Positions 1 to 6,853 are shown, numbered from the stretch's first letter. The stretch: DNA of 10,060 nt from an uncultured Collinsella sp. (GCA_902489225.1 CABTZA010000056.1:1-10060); one strand, 5' to 3'. Translations and numbers: made by a program. The notes: generated from the letters alone by a model not told the origin.

Positions 1-135
1 CAGTCCTGCTCGCACGGAGAGCACATTAAGTGCTCTCCGGCTCGTGCGGAACTCGCGATCAACCTTATGCCTCTCGGACTGTCCCGGCCCTCTCGGATTC
101 GGGGCGCGGCACACCGGACTGGTTGTCTGAATTAA
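1..135. other. Unassigned foldable stretch at the window edge
   Basis: No gene can be named here. A long hairpin is visible: bases 16-24 pair perfectly with 30-38 around loop ATTAA, and the stem continues with 11-15 against 44-48 across a 5-base bulge. CAGTCC at 1-6 can also pair with GGACTG at 76-81 or 116-121. A 9-bp direct repeat, CCTCTCGGA, occurs at 70-78 and 89-97. Plus frames 1 and 2 are open from the edge to stops near 128-135, so the tail of a truncated protein gene is possible, but the frame-1 translation has low-complexity, non-protein-like composition. It could be the 3' end of a structured RNA gene, since a terminator follows at 143-169, or non-coding spacer. I did not recognise tmRNA, RNase P or tRNA ends. 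Confidence 0.3.
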
Positions 136-142
136 AGAAAGT

Positions 143-169
143 GAAGGCCCCTTTCGGGGCCTTCTTTTT
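143..169. terminator. Strong intrinsic terminator, probably bidirectional
   Basis: A perfect 9-bp stem pairs GAAGGCCCC (143-151) with GGGGCCTTC (156-164) around loop TTTC. TTTTT follows on the plus strand. On the minus strand the hairpin lies just past the murB stop codon and is followed by an interrupted T-rich stretch (complement of the AAAGAAAG region at 134-141). It can therefore end murB transcription and also whatever comes from the left edge. Confidence 0.85.
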
Positions 170-1130
170 ATAAAAATTCGCCTACTCGGTGGACTTCGGG
201 TTCTAGGTCTACGTTGAATTGGTCTTTGACGGTTGCCTGGATGTGGCGGATGAGTTCGTCGACATCGGCGGCGGTGGCGTGGTCGGCGTTGACGATGAAG
301 CCGCAGTGCTTCTCGCTCACCTGCGCGCCGCCAACGGCGTGTCCTCGCAGGCCGGCATCCATGATGAGTTTGCCGGCAAAGTAACCCTCGGGGCGCTTGA
401 AAGTGGAGCCGGCACTCGGCATGTCGAGCGGCTGCTTGTCCTCGCGGCGCTGGCGGTAGTCGTCCATGTCGGCCTTGATCATCGCGGCGTTGCCCGGGGC
501 GAGATTGAAGGTGGCCGAAAGCACGATAAAGCCGTCATCGGCGATGCGGCTCTTTCGATAACCCAGGTTGAGCTCGTCGACATCGAACTCGATGATATTG
601 CCGCTGCCGCGGGTGCCGTCGTCGAGCTGGCGAGCGGGTTTGTAGACGCGCACGGACTCCAGCACATCGGCCATGCAGGCACCGTAGGCACCGGCGTTCA
701 TGTAGCAGGCGCCGCCGACCGATCCGGGGATGCCCGAGATGGGCTCCATGCCGGTGAGACCGGCCTCGGCTGCCGCCGCGGCGACATCGGAAAGCAAGGC
801 GCCGGCCGCCGCCGTGACGTGCGTGCCGTCGACCGTAATGTCGGAGAGGCCTTCGCCCAGCGCCACGACGACGCCACGGATGCCCTTGTCGCCGACGAGC
901 AGGTCGGAGCCGTTGCCCACGATGGTAAGCGGCAGGTCGCAGCGATAGCAGGTATCGAGCGTGGCGACGAGGCCCTGCTCAGTATCGGGCGTGACAAAGA
1001 CGTCGGCCGGGCCGCCGATCTTAAACGTGGTGTGCTCGCGCATGGGCTCGCTCATCAACACGTTGTCCTCGCCGGCAACGCCAGCAAGTGCGCACAGCAG
1101 GTCCTCGTTAAAAAAGTCGTTCTCGTGCAT
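168..1130 (-). CDS. murB: UDP-N-acetylenolpyruvoylglucosamine reductase MurB
   Basis: Cytoplasmic FAD enzyme that uses NADPH to reduce UDP-GlcNAc-enolpyruvate to UDP-MurNAc, the second committed step of peptidoglycan synthesis. The 320-residue product shows the FAD-binding start (HTTFKIGGPAD near 33-43, VGNGSDLLV near 71-79), the GIPGSVGGACYMNAGAYG signature (about 133-150), the catalytic Arg in GYRKSR (R192), the proton-donor Ser in SAGSTFKRP (S242) and the late Glu in LEPEVHR (E312). The fold-II style SAGSTFKRPEGYFAGKLI segment is typical of Firmicutes-like MurB. I chose the ATG at 1130 because AAGGCGG lies 8 bases upstream and the length then fits the family. A TTG at 1175, preceded by GGTGGGG at only 4 bases, would add 15 residues. 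The gene is transcribed divergently from the lacI-family gene and ends at the terminator at 143-169. Confidence 0.95.
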   Translation of the reverse strand: MHENDFFNEDLLCALAGVAGEDNVLMSEPMREHTTFKIGGPADVFVTPDTEQGLVATLDTCYRCDLPLTIVGNGSDLLVGDKGIRGVVVALGEGLSDITVDGTHVTAAAGALLSDVAAAAAEAGLTGMEPISGIPGSVGGACYMNAGAYGACMADVLESVRVYKPARQLDDGTRGSGNIIEFDVDELNLGYRKSRIADDGFIVLSATFNLAPGNAAMIKADMDDYRQRREDKQPLDMPSAGSTFKRPEGYFAGKLIMDAGLRGHAVGGAQVSEKHCGFIVNADHATAADVDELIRHIQATVKDQFNVDLEPEVHRVGEFL

Positions 1131-1313
1131 ACGAATATCCGCCTTTTGGTGGTCGTTGTCATCAATCGATTGCAATATACCCCACCCGGACGGATTTGGT
1201 GCGCTGGCGGCGATAAAACAGCCGTCTACCGGATTGGTAAAGTGTTTATCACCGAGGTAGAGGGGTAGTCGCTATACTTTCAAGAGATTGCGCGTAAACC
1301 CGGAAGGAGCGAG
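1131..1313. promoter_or_regulatory. Divergent murB/lacI control region
   Basis: This is the spacer between the two divergent genes. A -10-like TATACT lies at 1273-1278 for the plus-strand regulator, but I see no convincing -35. At 1222-1232 there is a CCGTCTACCGG box (CCG-N5-CGG), closely matching boxes upstream of the PTS/deglycase promoters. GATAAA (1212-1217) and TTTATC (1245-1250) form a 6-bp inverted repeat around it. LacI-family genes are often autoregulated, so this is a candidate operator zone. Assignment to a specific protein is inference. Confidence 0.4.
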
Positions 1314-2342
1314 ATGGCCAACAAAGTCACCCTCAAGCAGATCGCCCAGGAGGTGGGGCTTTCCCCCTCGTCGGTCTCGCTTGTGCTCAATAATCGGCCC
1401 TGTCGCATCTCGGAAGAAAACCGCAAGCTCATCAAAGAGGTCGCGGCGCGCAACCACTATGTTCCCAACCAGATTGCGCGTAGCCTGGTCATGCGCGAGT
1501 CGCGCACGCTGGGCCTTATCGTCCCTAACATCGAGAGCCGCTTTTTTGCCTCGCTTGCCGGCAGCTTGGAAAAGCGCTGCCGCGAGGACGGCTATGCGCT
1601 CTTTATTACCAGCTCGGGCGGAAGTGCCGACGACGATCTGGAGCTGCTGCGCCAGCTGGTGACGCGCGGCGTCGACGGTGTCTTCCTGGTCGTAGGCGAC
1701 GAGTTCTCCGACGACCGCGCCCTGCGCGAAGAAGTCAGCCATCTGCCTATCCCTGCCGTGATGGTCGATCGTGCCATTGAGGGGCTCGAGTGCGACAAGG
1801 TGATGTTCGACCACGAGATGGGTGGCTACATGGCCACTCGCTATCTGATCGAGCAGGGCCACCGTCGCATTGCCTGCTTGGTTAACGCGCGCCGTTCCAA
1901 TACGGGGCGTAAGCGACTTGCCGGCTATGAGCGCGCGCTGCGCGAGGTTGGCCTGCCTATCGACGCACGTTTGGAGTTTGAGAGCGAGTACTACATTCCG
2001 AGTGCCTATGAGGCCTCGGAGGCGGTGCTCGCAACTGATGCCACCGCTGTGTTCGCAAGTTCGGATAACATCGCCCTCGGTCTGCTCAAGCGCTTGCACG
2101 AGATGGGGAAGAGCATCCCGGGCGATATCTCGGTGGTGAGCTATGACAACTCGGCGGCCGACGTTCTCTTTGAGCCGGCGCTGACCGCGATTGAGCAGGA
2201 TCCTGGTGTCCTTGCGGAGCATGCTTTTGGCTGCATGTCCAAGCGTCTTGCCGGTAGGGGCGGCAGGCGTGCCGAAGAGGTCGTCCTGGAGCCGGCGCTT
2301 ATCGTTAAGGGCAGCGTGCTCGAACTTACCGAATGTAGCTAA
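1314..2342 (+). CDS. LacI-family transcriptional regulator
   Basis: Predicted DNA-binding repressor or activator responding to a sugar-type ligand. The 342-residue protein has the usual LacI length. Residues 5-26 (VTLKQIAQEVGLSPSSVSLVLN) form the helix-turn-helix, followed by the hinge region (about 48-62, YVPNQIARSLVMRES) and a periplasmic-binding-protein-like effector domain from about 65 (TLGLIVPNIESRFFASLAGSLE) to 330, including the VVSYDNS segment that matches the family's conserved 'xxGfDn' strand. ATG at 1314 is preceded by GGAAGGAG (1302-1309) at 4-base spacing, so the start is firm. It is monocistronic by appearance. The ligand cannot be read from sequence. A shared CCG-N5-CGG box upstream of it and of the PTS promoters makes the downstream locus a possible target, but that is speculative. 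Confidence 0.92.
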   Translation: MANKVTLKQIAQEVGLSPSSVSLVLNNRPCRISEENRKLIKEVAARNHYVPNQIARSLVMRESRTLGLIVPNIESRFFASLAGSLEKRCREDGYALFITSSGGSADDDLELLRQLVTRGVDGVFLVVGDEFSDDRALREEVSHLPIPAVMVDRAIEGLECDKVMFDHEMGGYMATRYLIEQGHRRIACLVNARRSNTGRKRLAGYERALREVGLPIDARLEFESEYYIPSAYEASEAVLATDATAVFASSDNIALGLLKRLHEMGKSIPGDISVVSYDNSAADVLFEPALTAIEQDPGVLAEHAFGCMSKRLAGRGGRRAEEVVLEPALIVKGSVLELTECS

Positions 2343-2530
2343 ACGTACTTGTTTGTTTGCATAGATTGCATGCGGAGTGTCTGCTATTTGCCGGCAGGCA
2401 CCCCGGCCCTCGTCCGTGAACTCTTCCGCTGGGCGAGCCATAGACGCCACGCACCGATGCGATAAAGCAGTGGCTTGAAATTGGTGCTATATTCGGCTTG
2501 AGTTGTTTAATGCTAGTACGGGAGGCTGAT
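2343..2530 (+). promoter_or_regulatory. Spacer with weak hairpin and extended -10 promoter
   Basis: After the lacI-family stop, GTGTCTGC (2377-2384) pairs with GCAGGCAC (2394-2401), an 8-bp stem with one wobble pair, but no T-tract follows, so it is at best a weak terminator. A candidate extended -10 box, TG-C-TATATT, lies at 2485-2493, upstream of the ribosome binding site GGGAGG (2520-2525) of the next gene. No clear -35 was seen. Confidence 0.35.
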
Positions 2531-3022
2531 ATGGGGCTGTTCAAGAAGAAAAACCCGCAGGATGCCTTTGATTCCGATGTGTTTACCATCACGGATACGA
2601 TTTTGGACCCGCCGCGGTTTACATTTTTGCCGGCTATCTACCAGGATGCCACGCGCCGCAAGTGGGCCGTGCATCAGCGCGGCGGTGAGCCGAAGATTTT
2701 TGACTATGCGGACGTGCTGCAGTGCGAGATTGTCGAGACCGGAAATCCCGAGGATGTGCCGGAGGTTAGCAAGCGCGAACTAGCTCAGCAGATTTTGATT
2801 AATCCAGCTCAGGCTACTAAAAACAACGCTGCCAAGCGTAATATGTGCCTTGGTATGGGTGTCATCGTTGCCGTGCAAACCGGCGAGGATGAGATTTCGA
2901 AGCTTGAGATTCCGGTGACCGCGGGCGAAGTCAAGCGAGACTCCGGCCTATATCGGTCGTATCGGAACGTTGCGGAGCAGATCAAAGAAGCCTTCGACGC
3001 CATGGGGCGTCCGGAGCAATGA
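2531..3022 (+). CDS. Hypothetical protein, small cytoplasmic
   Basis: I do not recognise a characterised family with confidence. The product is 163 residues, with no signal peptide or membrane segment, a lysine-rich start (MGLFKKKNP), a central KWAVHQRGGEPKIFDYADVLQCEIVE stretch and a C-terminal YRSYRNVAEQIKEAFDAM helix. The 'kWav...ifdy.dv...el.e' pattern recalls domains attached to DUF4428-type bacterial proteins, which look like small membrane-adjacent or PH-like beta folds. This is a memory-based impression only. The ATG at 2531 has GGGAGG 5 bases upstream; an upstream in-frame TTG at 2498 lacks this. The stop lies 35 bases before the first GntR gene, so co-transcription with the regulators is possible. 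Confidence 0.8.
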   Translation: MGLFKKKNPQDAFDSDVFTITDTILDPPRFTFLPAIYQDATRRKWAVHQRGGEPKIFDYADVLQCEIVETGNPEDVPEVSKRELAQQILINPAQATKNNAAKRNMCLGMGVIVAVQTGEDEISKLEIPVTAGEVKRDSGLYRSYRNVAEQIKEAFDAMGRPEQ

Positions 3023-3057
3023 TGTCTGCAGCATCAAGCGGTTGAGGAGCCGTGCCC

Positions 3058-3825
3058 ATGCCGAGTGAACCATATGCGATTCCGCCCAAAGATTGCGCCT
3101 TTGAGGGCATTCTTTGGTATATCAATCATTATGACCTGCAGGGTGGCGACCGGCTGCCCGCCGAGCGTGTGCTCTGTGAAGAGCTGGGCGTGTCGCGCAC
3201 GGCGTTGCGTGCTGCGATCGCGCGCCTTATTTCGTGCGGAACTTTGGAAAGCCGCCGCGGTTCGGGCACCTATGTGTGTCCTCCCAAACCGCTGAACATC
3301 TTTCAGGAAACATGGAACTATACGCAGGCGGTGGAGAGGGTTGGCTCAAAGTCGACCGCACGCCTGGTTTGGTCCAAGGTCGTGTACGCCGATATCGATC
3401 TGGCCCAAAAGGCCCAGATCGACCTGGGCATGCCGCTTTTCTGCATTCGACGTGTGCGCGTGGTTAATGGTTCCCCGGCGTCGATTGAGACGGCCCACGT
3501 CAATCTGTCTTTGTGCCCCTCGCTTCCCGATCACGATTTTGAGCAGGAAAGCCTCTACGACGTTTTGCTCAAAGAAGGGAATGTCCATGTGACGCACGGC
3601 AAGGAGCATATTTCCATCAGCCGTCTGAACGCCGACGAGGCCAAGTTGCTGGGTGCTCAGGAGGGCACGCCGGTGTTTTACAAGGCTTCGCACGAGCGTG
3701 ACGAGAACGATGGCTTTGTCGAGTATTGCAAGTCCGTGATTCTGCCGACCAAGTATCGTTTTGCCGATAACGGCGAGGCGGACGGCGTTGCGACGAAGGT
3801 AGGTGTCGAATGGCTGATGCAGTAG
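3058..3825 (+). CDS. GntR-family regulator, HutC/UTRA type (first of pair)
   Basis: Predicted sugar- or amine-responsive transcription factor of 255 residues. Residues about 12-75 form the GntR winged helix, with the recognition region LPAERVLCEELGVSRTALRAAIARL and the wing RRGSGTYV. Residues about 95-240 form the UTRA ligand-binding domain, recognisable from the LFCIRRVRVVNGSPASIETAHV and GTPVFYKASHERDENDGFVEYCKSVI strands. I prefer ATG 3058 (GAGGAG at 3044-3049, 8-base spacing) over GTG 3052, which sits too close to the same site. It overlaps the next GntR gene by 16 bases, so the two are translationally coupled. FrlR, which controls the E. coli fructoselysine operon, belongs to this family, making the adjacent Amadori-type locus the likely target. 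The residue at the start of the winged helix is atypical (AFEGILWYI in place of YxQIxxxI). Confidence 0.92.
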   Translation: MPSEPYAIPPKDCAFEGILWYINHYDLQGGDRLPAERVLCEELGVSRTALRAAIARLISCGTLESRRGSGTYVCPPKPLNIFQETWNYTQAVERVGSKSTARLVWSKVVYADIDLAQKAQIDLGMPLFCIRRVRVVNGSPASIETAHVNLSLCPSLPDHDFEQESLYDVLLKEGNVHVTHGKEHISISRLNADEAKLLGAQEGTPVFYKASHERDENDGFVEYCKSVILPTKYRFADNGEADGVATKVGVEWLMQ

Positions 3826-4523
3826 AAGACTTGCCGGTTTACAAACAAATTCGCCGCTGCATTGCGGAGCGAATCGAGCGCGGCGACTACCCGACGGGCT
3901 CGATGATTCCGTCCGAAAACGAGCTGGCCGAGGAGTTTGGCACGACGCGCCTGACAATCCGAAGTGCCATGGACGAGCTGGTCAAAAGTGGCCAGATTCG
4001 TCGCGTGCAGGGCAAGGGCGCCTTTGTGGGACACAAGTGGTTTGACGAGCACGAACGCAAGGGCGGCTTCCGTCAGTCGGTTCTGGCGTCGGGCGCGACG
4101 CCGTCGGTGCGCATTCTGGCGCGCTCCAAACGCTACGCCGGCCCGTATTACGCCGACCTGTTTGGCATCGCCGAGGACGATCTGCTTTACTCGGTGCGCC
4201 GTCTCAACTGCATTGATGGGGAGCCCGTGTCGATTGAGATGACGCTGATTCCGTGCCTGCTGTTTCCGGGCATCGAAGACGTGGACATTTCGGTCTTCAG
4301 CCTGTTCGAGACCTACGACATGTTGGGGCGCAAACCGGACAAGTCGATTGAGAAACTCGATATTGAAGCGCTGGGCGCACGCGATGCGAGTTTGCTCAAT
4401 CTTGAGCCGGGCGACCTGGCGCTCGTACTGGAATGCATGACCTATGACTCGAGTGGGCAGGCGATCGAGCATGCCAAGTCTTTTAACCGCGCTGATGCCG
4501 GCGGATATACCTACAACTATTAG
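3810..4523 (+). CDS. GntR-family regulator, HutC/UTRA type (second of pair)
   Basis: A second, divergent regulator of the same class, 237 residues, close to the length of FrlR and other HutC-type proteins. Winged helix at about 8-75: VYKQIRRCIAERIERGDYPTGSMIPSENELAEEFGTTRLTIRSAMDELVKSGQIRRVQGKGAFV, a textbook GntR pattern. UTRA domain at about 85-230, with LLYSVRRLNCIDGEPVSIEMTLIP and LALVLECMTYDSSGQAIEHAKSFNRAD. Its ATG lies inside the end of the preceding gene, with AAGGTAGG just upstream. A terminator follows at 4530-4565. The two paralogues could bind as separate repressors or as activator and repressor of the deglycase/PTS promoters downstream. Candidate operators (GGTATYA sites) occur from 4642 onward. 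The ligand is presumably a fructosamine or its phosphate, by context only. Confidence 0.93.
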   Translation: MADAVEDLPVYKQIRRCIAERIERGDYPTGSMIPSENELAEEFGTTRLTIRSAMDELVKSGQIRRVQGKGAFVGHKWFDEHERKGGFRQSVLASGATPSVRILARSKRYAGPYYADLFGIAEDDLLYSVRRLNCIDGEPVSIEMTLIPCLLFPGIEDVDISVFSLFETYDMLGRKPDKSIEKLDIEALGARDASLLNLEPGDLALVLECMTYDSSGQAIEHAKSFNRADAGGYTYNY

Positions 4524-4529
4524 CGTCTA

Positions 4530-4565
4530 GAGCATCCTCGTGCACGGCGGGGTGCTCATTTTTTT
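4530..4565 (+). terminator. Intrinsic terminator after the GntR pair
   Basis: GAGCATCC (4530-4537) pairs with GGGTGCTC (4550-4557) with one T-G wobble, followed by A and eight T residues. It isolates the regulator operon from the deglycase transcription unit. Confidence 0.85.
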
Positions 4566-4604
4566 ACGGACATGTGTCGCATGACCGATGAACGGCAAAA
4601 ACTG

Positions 4605-4682
4605 ACCGTCTACCGAGAGGGGAGGATGAAATCAAAAAATCGGTATTAAAAACGGCTAACCTGTAATCGTTCACTGGTATTA
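4605..4682 (+). promoter_or_regulatory. Putative control region A, upstream of first deglycase
   Basis: Box CCGTCTACCGA lies at 4606-4616. GGTATTA occurs at 4642-4648 and again at 4676-4682, 34 bp apart. The same three-part layout is found at 6924-6998 and 9826-9900. Unlike those, there is no good TATAAT just before the second site (only TGTAAT at 4662-4667), so the exact promoter is unclear. The leader from here to the ATG at 4800 is about 110 bases and I see no riboswitch in it. Confidence 0.5.
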
Positions 4683-4799
4683 AGAACCTTTGAATTGTTG
4701 AGCTTGGGGCCAAGATGTCCACAAGGTTAAGCGGCGAGACGGGGCGGCAAGCCTGTCCATTCCGTGCGACAATTCAAACTGCTCGTGAAAGGAGCGGGA

Positions 4800-4910
4800 A
4801 TGAAGGAGACCGAGAAGATCGAGATCATGCACTTCGACCAGGAGGGCTACCTCGAGGACGGCAGGAACGTCTACGAGGCCGGCAAGAAGATGACCGCCCT
4901 GGCCGACCGC
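4800..4910 (+). repeat. Direct repeat, copy 1 (5' end of deglycase gene)
   Basis: These 111 bases are identical to 9950-10060, as far as the window shows. Identity starts exactly at the ATG; the bases just upstream differ (GGGA here, ACAC in the second copy). Confidence 0.97.
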
Positions 4911-5861
4911 GTGCACGAGGAGGGCTACGACGCCGTCTTCCTGATGGGCGTCGGCGGCACCTGGGACGAGTTCATGCAGCTCGAGTACCTCATGAACAAG
5001 TTCGGCGACCGCGACCTCGAGGTCTACCTGATCCACGCCGCCGAGTGGAACGTCATGGGCCACAAGCGCATGACCGACAGGTCCGTCGTGCTGACCGCCT
5101 CCGAGTCCGGCACCACCCCCGAGGTGCTCGAGGCCGTCGGCAAGATGAGGGAGATGGGCGTGCGCGTCTTCGCCATGACCAACCCCGAGGGCAAGATCGG
5201 GCAGGCCGTGGGCGCCGAGAACTGCGTCATGATGGCCTCCGACCACGGCGCCGGCGGCTGCGAGAAGGGCTACTACCTCGCCGACTGCTTCGGCCTGCGC
5301 CTGCTCAACCGCCGCGGCTGCTTCCCCAAGTTCGACCTGTTCATCGAGCAGACGAAGGACGTCTGGAAGGACATGCTCGACATCCGCAAGCGCTTCGAGC
5401 CGCGCGCCGAGGAGCTCGCCAGGAAGTACGCGCTGGCCGACTACACCATGTTCATCGGCTCGGGCGCGCTGTGGGGCGAGACCATCCTGTACTCCATGTG
5501 CCTGCTCGAGGAGATGCAGTGGAAGCGCATCCGCCACATCACCTCGCACGACTTCTTCCACGGCACGCTCGAGCTGCTCGAGCCCGGCGTCCCGGTGTTC
5601 CTGTTCATGGGAGAGGACGAGTGCCGCGCCCTCGACGAGCGCGTCCGCGCCTTCCTCACCAGCGGCGTGACCGGCGACGAGGACTACGTCATCATCGACA
5701 CCGCCGAGTACGCGATTCCGGGCCTGGACGACGACTTCCGCGTCATCGTGTCCCCCTGGATCCTGTCCGTGCTGACCACCGACCGCCTCGCGCGCAACTA
5801 CGAGCTGGTCACCAAGCACAACCTCAAGTACCGCCGCTACTACCACCAGTTCGACTACTAA
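4800..5861 (+). CDS. SIS-domain fructosamine-6-phosphate deglycase (FrlB/FraB/GfrF-like)
   Basis: Predicted cytoplasmic enzyme that cleaves a 6-phosphorylated Amadori product to glucose 6-phosphate plus a free amine or amino acid. The 353-residue protein has two SIS halves: about 35-170 (DAVFLMGVGGTWDEF, then the sugar-phosphate loop LTASESGTTPEVLEAV) and about 205-345 (YTMFIGSGALWGETILYSMCLLEEMQW). The EMQW Glu (E238) and DFFHG His (H254), 16 residues apart, match the Glu/His pair reported as catalytic in Salmonella FraB. The C-terminal HGTLELLEPGVPVFLF and RRYYHQFDY also resemble FrlB/FraB. ATG 4800 is set by AAAGGAG (4788-4794) at 5-base spacing. Third codon positions are almost all G or C, with AGG used for Arg, unlike the flanking genes. 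The PTS IIA gene follows 21 bases later. Substrate (fructoselysine, glucoselysine, fructose-asparagine or other) is not resolved. Confidence 0.88.
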   Translation: MKETEKIEIMHFDQEGYLEDGRNVYEAGKKMTALADRVHEEGYDAVFLMGVGGTWDEFMQLEYLMNKFGDRDLEVYLIHAAEWNVMGHKRMTDRSVVLTASESGTTPEVLEAVGKMREMGVRVFAMTNPEGKIGQAVGAENCVMMASDHGAGGCEKGYYLADCFGLRLLNRRGCFPKFDLFIEQTKDVWKDMLDIRKRFEPRAEELARKYALADYTMFIGSGALWGETILYSMCLLEEMQWKRIRHITSHDFFHGTLELLEPGVPVFLFMGEDECRALDERVRAFLTSGVTGDEDYVIIDTAEYAIPGLDDDFRVIVSPWILSVLTTDRLARNYELVTKHNLKYRRYYHQFDY

Positions 5862-5882
5862 TTTCATTTGGGGGAAACCGCA

Positions 5883-6302
5883 ATGAGGCAATACATCTTT
5901 GCCAGCCACGCGCATTTTGCGACCGGCATCAAAGAGAGCACCGAGCTGCTCTCGGGCGCGCGCGATAACGTCCACGACCTGTCGATGTTTGTCGACGGCC
6001 GCACCGACGTCGCCGAGGAGGCCGCCAAGCTCCTGGCGACCTTCGACCCCGCCGACGACGTAATCGTGTGCACCGACCTGTTTGGCGGCAGCGTCAACAA
6101 CGAGTTCACCAAGATCGTCCAGACGCGCCCCAACACCTACCTGGTTGCCAACATGAATCTGCCGCTGCTGATCCAGCTGCTCTTTTCGGACCAGGAGGCT
6201 CCCGCCGATCAGGTTATCCGCGAGATCCTCGCGGCTGACGACACGCGCGTCAAGTTTGTCAACGACCTGCTGACCGATGCGGATGACGAGGAAGAGTTCT
6301 AG
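5883..6302 (+). CDS. PTS mannose-family sugar transporter subunit IIA
   Basis: Cytoplasmic phosphocarrier that receives phosphate from HPr on a histidine and passes it to IIB. The 139-residue protein matches a stand-alone EIIA-Man domain. The phosphorylated His is expected at H9 in FASHAHFATG, and CTDLFGGSVNNE (about 81-92) corresponds to the conserved 'DLxGGSP.N' region. ATG 5883 has GGGGGA at 5870-5875, 7 bases upstream; an in-frame TTG at 5868 overlaps that site and is rejected as start. IIA and IIB are separate polypeptides here, whereas in E. coli ManX they are fused. The acidic tail (DADDEEEF) is noticeable. The gene lies 21 bases after the deglycase and is very likely co-transcribed with it. 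Confidence 0.93.
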   Translation: MRQYIFASHAHFATGIKESTELLSGARDNVHDLSMFVDGRTDVAEEAAKLLATFDPADDVIVCTDLFGGSVNNEFTKIVQTRPNTYLVANMNLPLLIQLLFSDQEAPADQVIREILAADDTRVKFVNDLLTDADDEEEF

Positions 6303-6359
6303 TCACCGCCTGCTATTAATGGGGCCGGGTTTCCGGCATGAGACCTTTGGGGGTCAATC

Positions 6360-6842
6360 ATGATTCAACTGCTTCGCGTCGACCATCGTCTGCTTCATGG
6401 CCAGGTGGCCGTCTCTTGGGTCCAGGGCTTGGGCTCCGACTGCATCTTCTGCGTTGGCGACAAGGTTGCCAACGATCCCGTCTGGAAGACTACGCTCAAG
6501 ATGGGAAAGCCGGCCAACGTCAAGCTCGTCATTAAGGACATGGAGCACGCCATCGAGGCCATCAACTCCGGTGTTACCGATAAGTACAAGATGATCATCT
6601 GCGTCGCCAGCATCGCCGAGGCCAAGCAGCTTGTCGACGGCTGCCCGCAGATCACCTCCATCAACCTGGGCAACACCAAGTCCAAGGACGAGCAGCGTCC
6701 CGATGCCCGTAAGATCTCCCGCCAGATCTTTGTGACTGCTGCCGAGGAAGAGGACATTCGCGAGCTCGTCGGCCGCGGTGTCGAGGTCGAGATTCGCGCT
6801 CTGGCCGACGACCCCAAGGTCGATGCCCTAAGCGCCCTCTAA
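6360..6842 (+). CDS. PTS mannose/fructose/sorbose-family subunit IIB
   Basis: Cytoplasmic domain that takes phosphate from IIA on His and transfers it to the incoming sugar bound by IIC/IID. The 160-residue length is typical of a free EIIB-Man. The motif RVDHRLLHGQVAVSWV at 6-21 carries the active His (H13). ADxKVANDPVWKTTLKM-like and GV-E-EIRALADD C-terminal segments also fit the family. GGGGG (6349-6353) precedes ATG 6360 by 6 bases. It follows IIA by 57 bases, a spacer with no strong structure. A GC-rich hairpin comes right after the stop, and a new promoter precedes IIC, so IIAB and IICD may be made from different transcripts. Confidence 0.94.
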   Translation: MIQLLRVDHRLLHGQVAVSWVQGLGSDCIFCVGDKVANDPVWKTTLKMGKPANVKLVIKDMEHAIEAINSGVTDKYKMIICVASIAEAKQLVDGCPQITSINLGNTKSKDEQRPDARKISRQIFVTAAEEEDIRELVGRGVEVEIRALADDPKVDALSAL

Positions 6843-6853
6843 TTGGGAACCAC

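Noticed and set aside
219..1268. Long plus-strand open frame opposite murB (349 codons)
   Set aside because: It lies antisense to murB, whose motifs are unmistakable, and its translation is repetitive Ala/Val/Gly/Asp-rich with no family features. It is a by-product of GC-rich codon use.
1272..2450. Minus-strand open frame opposite the LacI gene (392 codons)
   Set aside because: The plus-strand LacI protein has a clear helix-turn-helix and effector domain plus a good ribosome binding site; the antisense product resembles nothing recognisable.
3678..4472. Minus-strand open frame opposite the GntR genes (264 codons)
   Set aside because: It is antisense to two well-supported winged-helix/UTRA genes and has no motif of its own.
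4680..5975. Long open frames over the deglycase gene, on the minus strand (431 codons) and in another plus frame (4715-5968, 417 codons)
   Set aside because: Both are low-complexity products (Val/Leu/Gly- or Arg-rich) created by the extreme third-position GC of the true deglycase frame.
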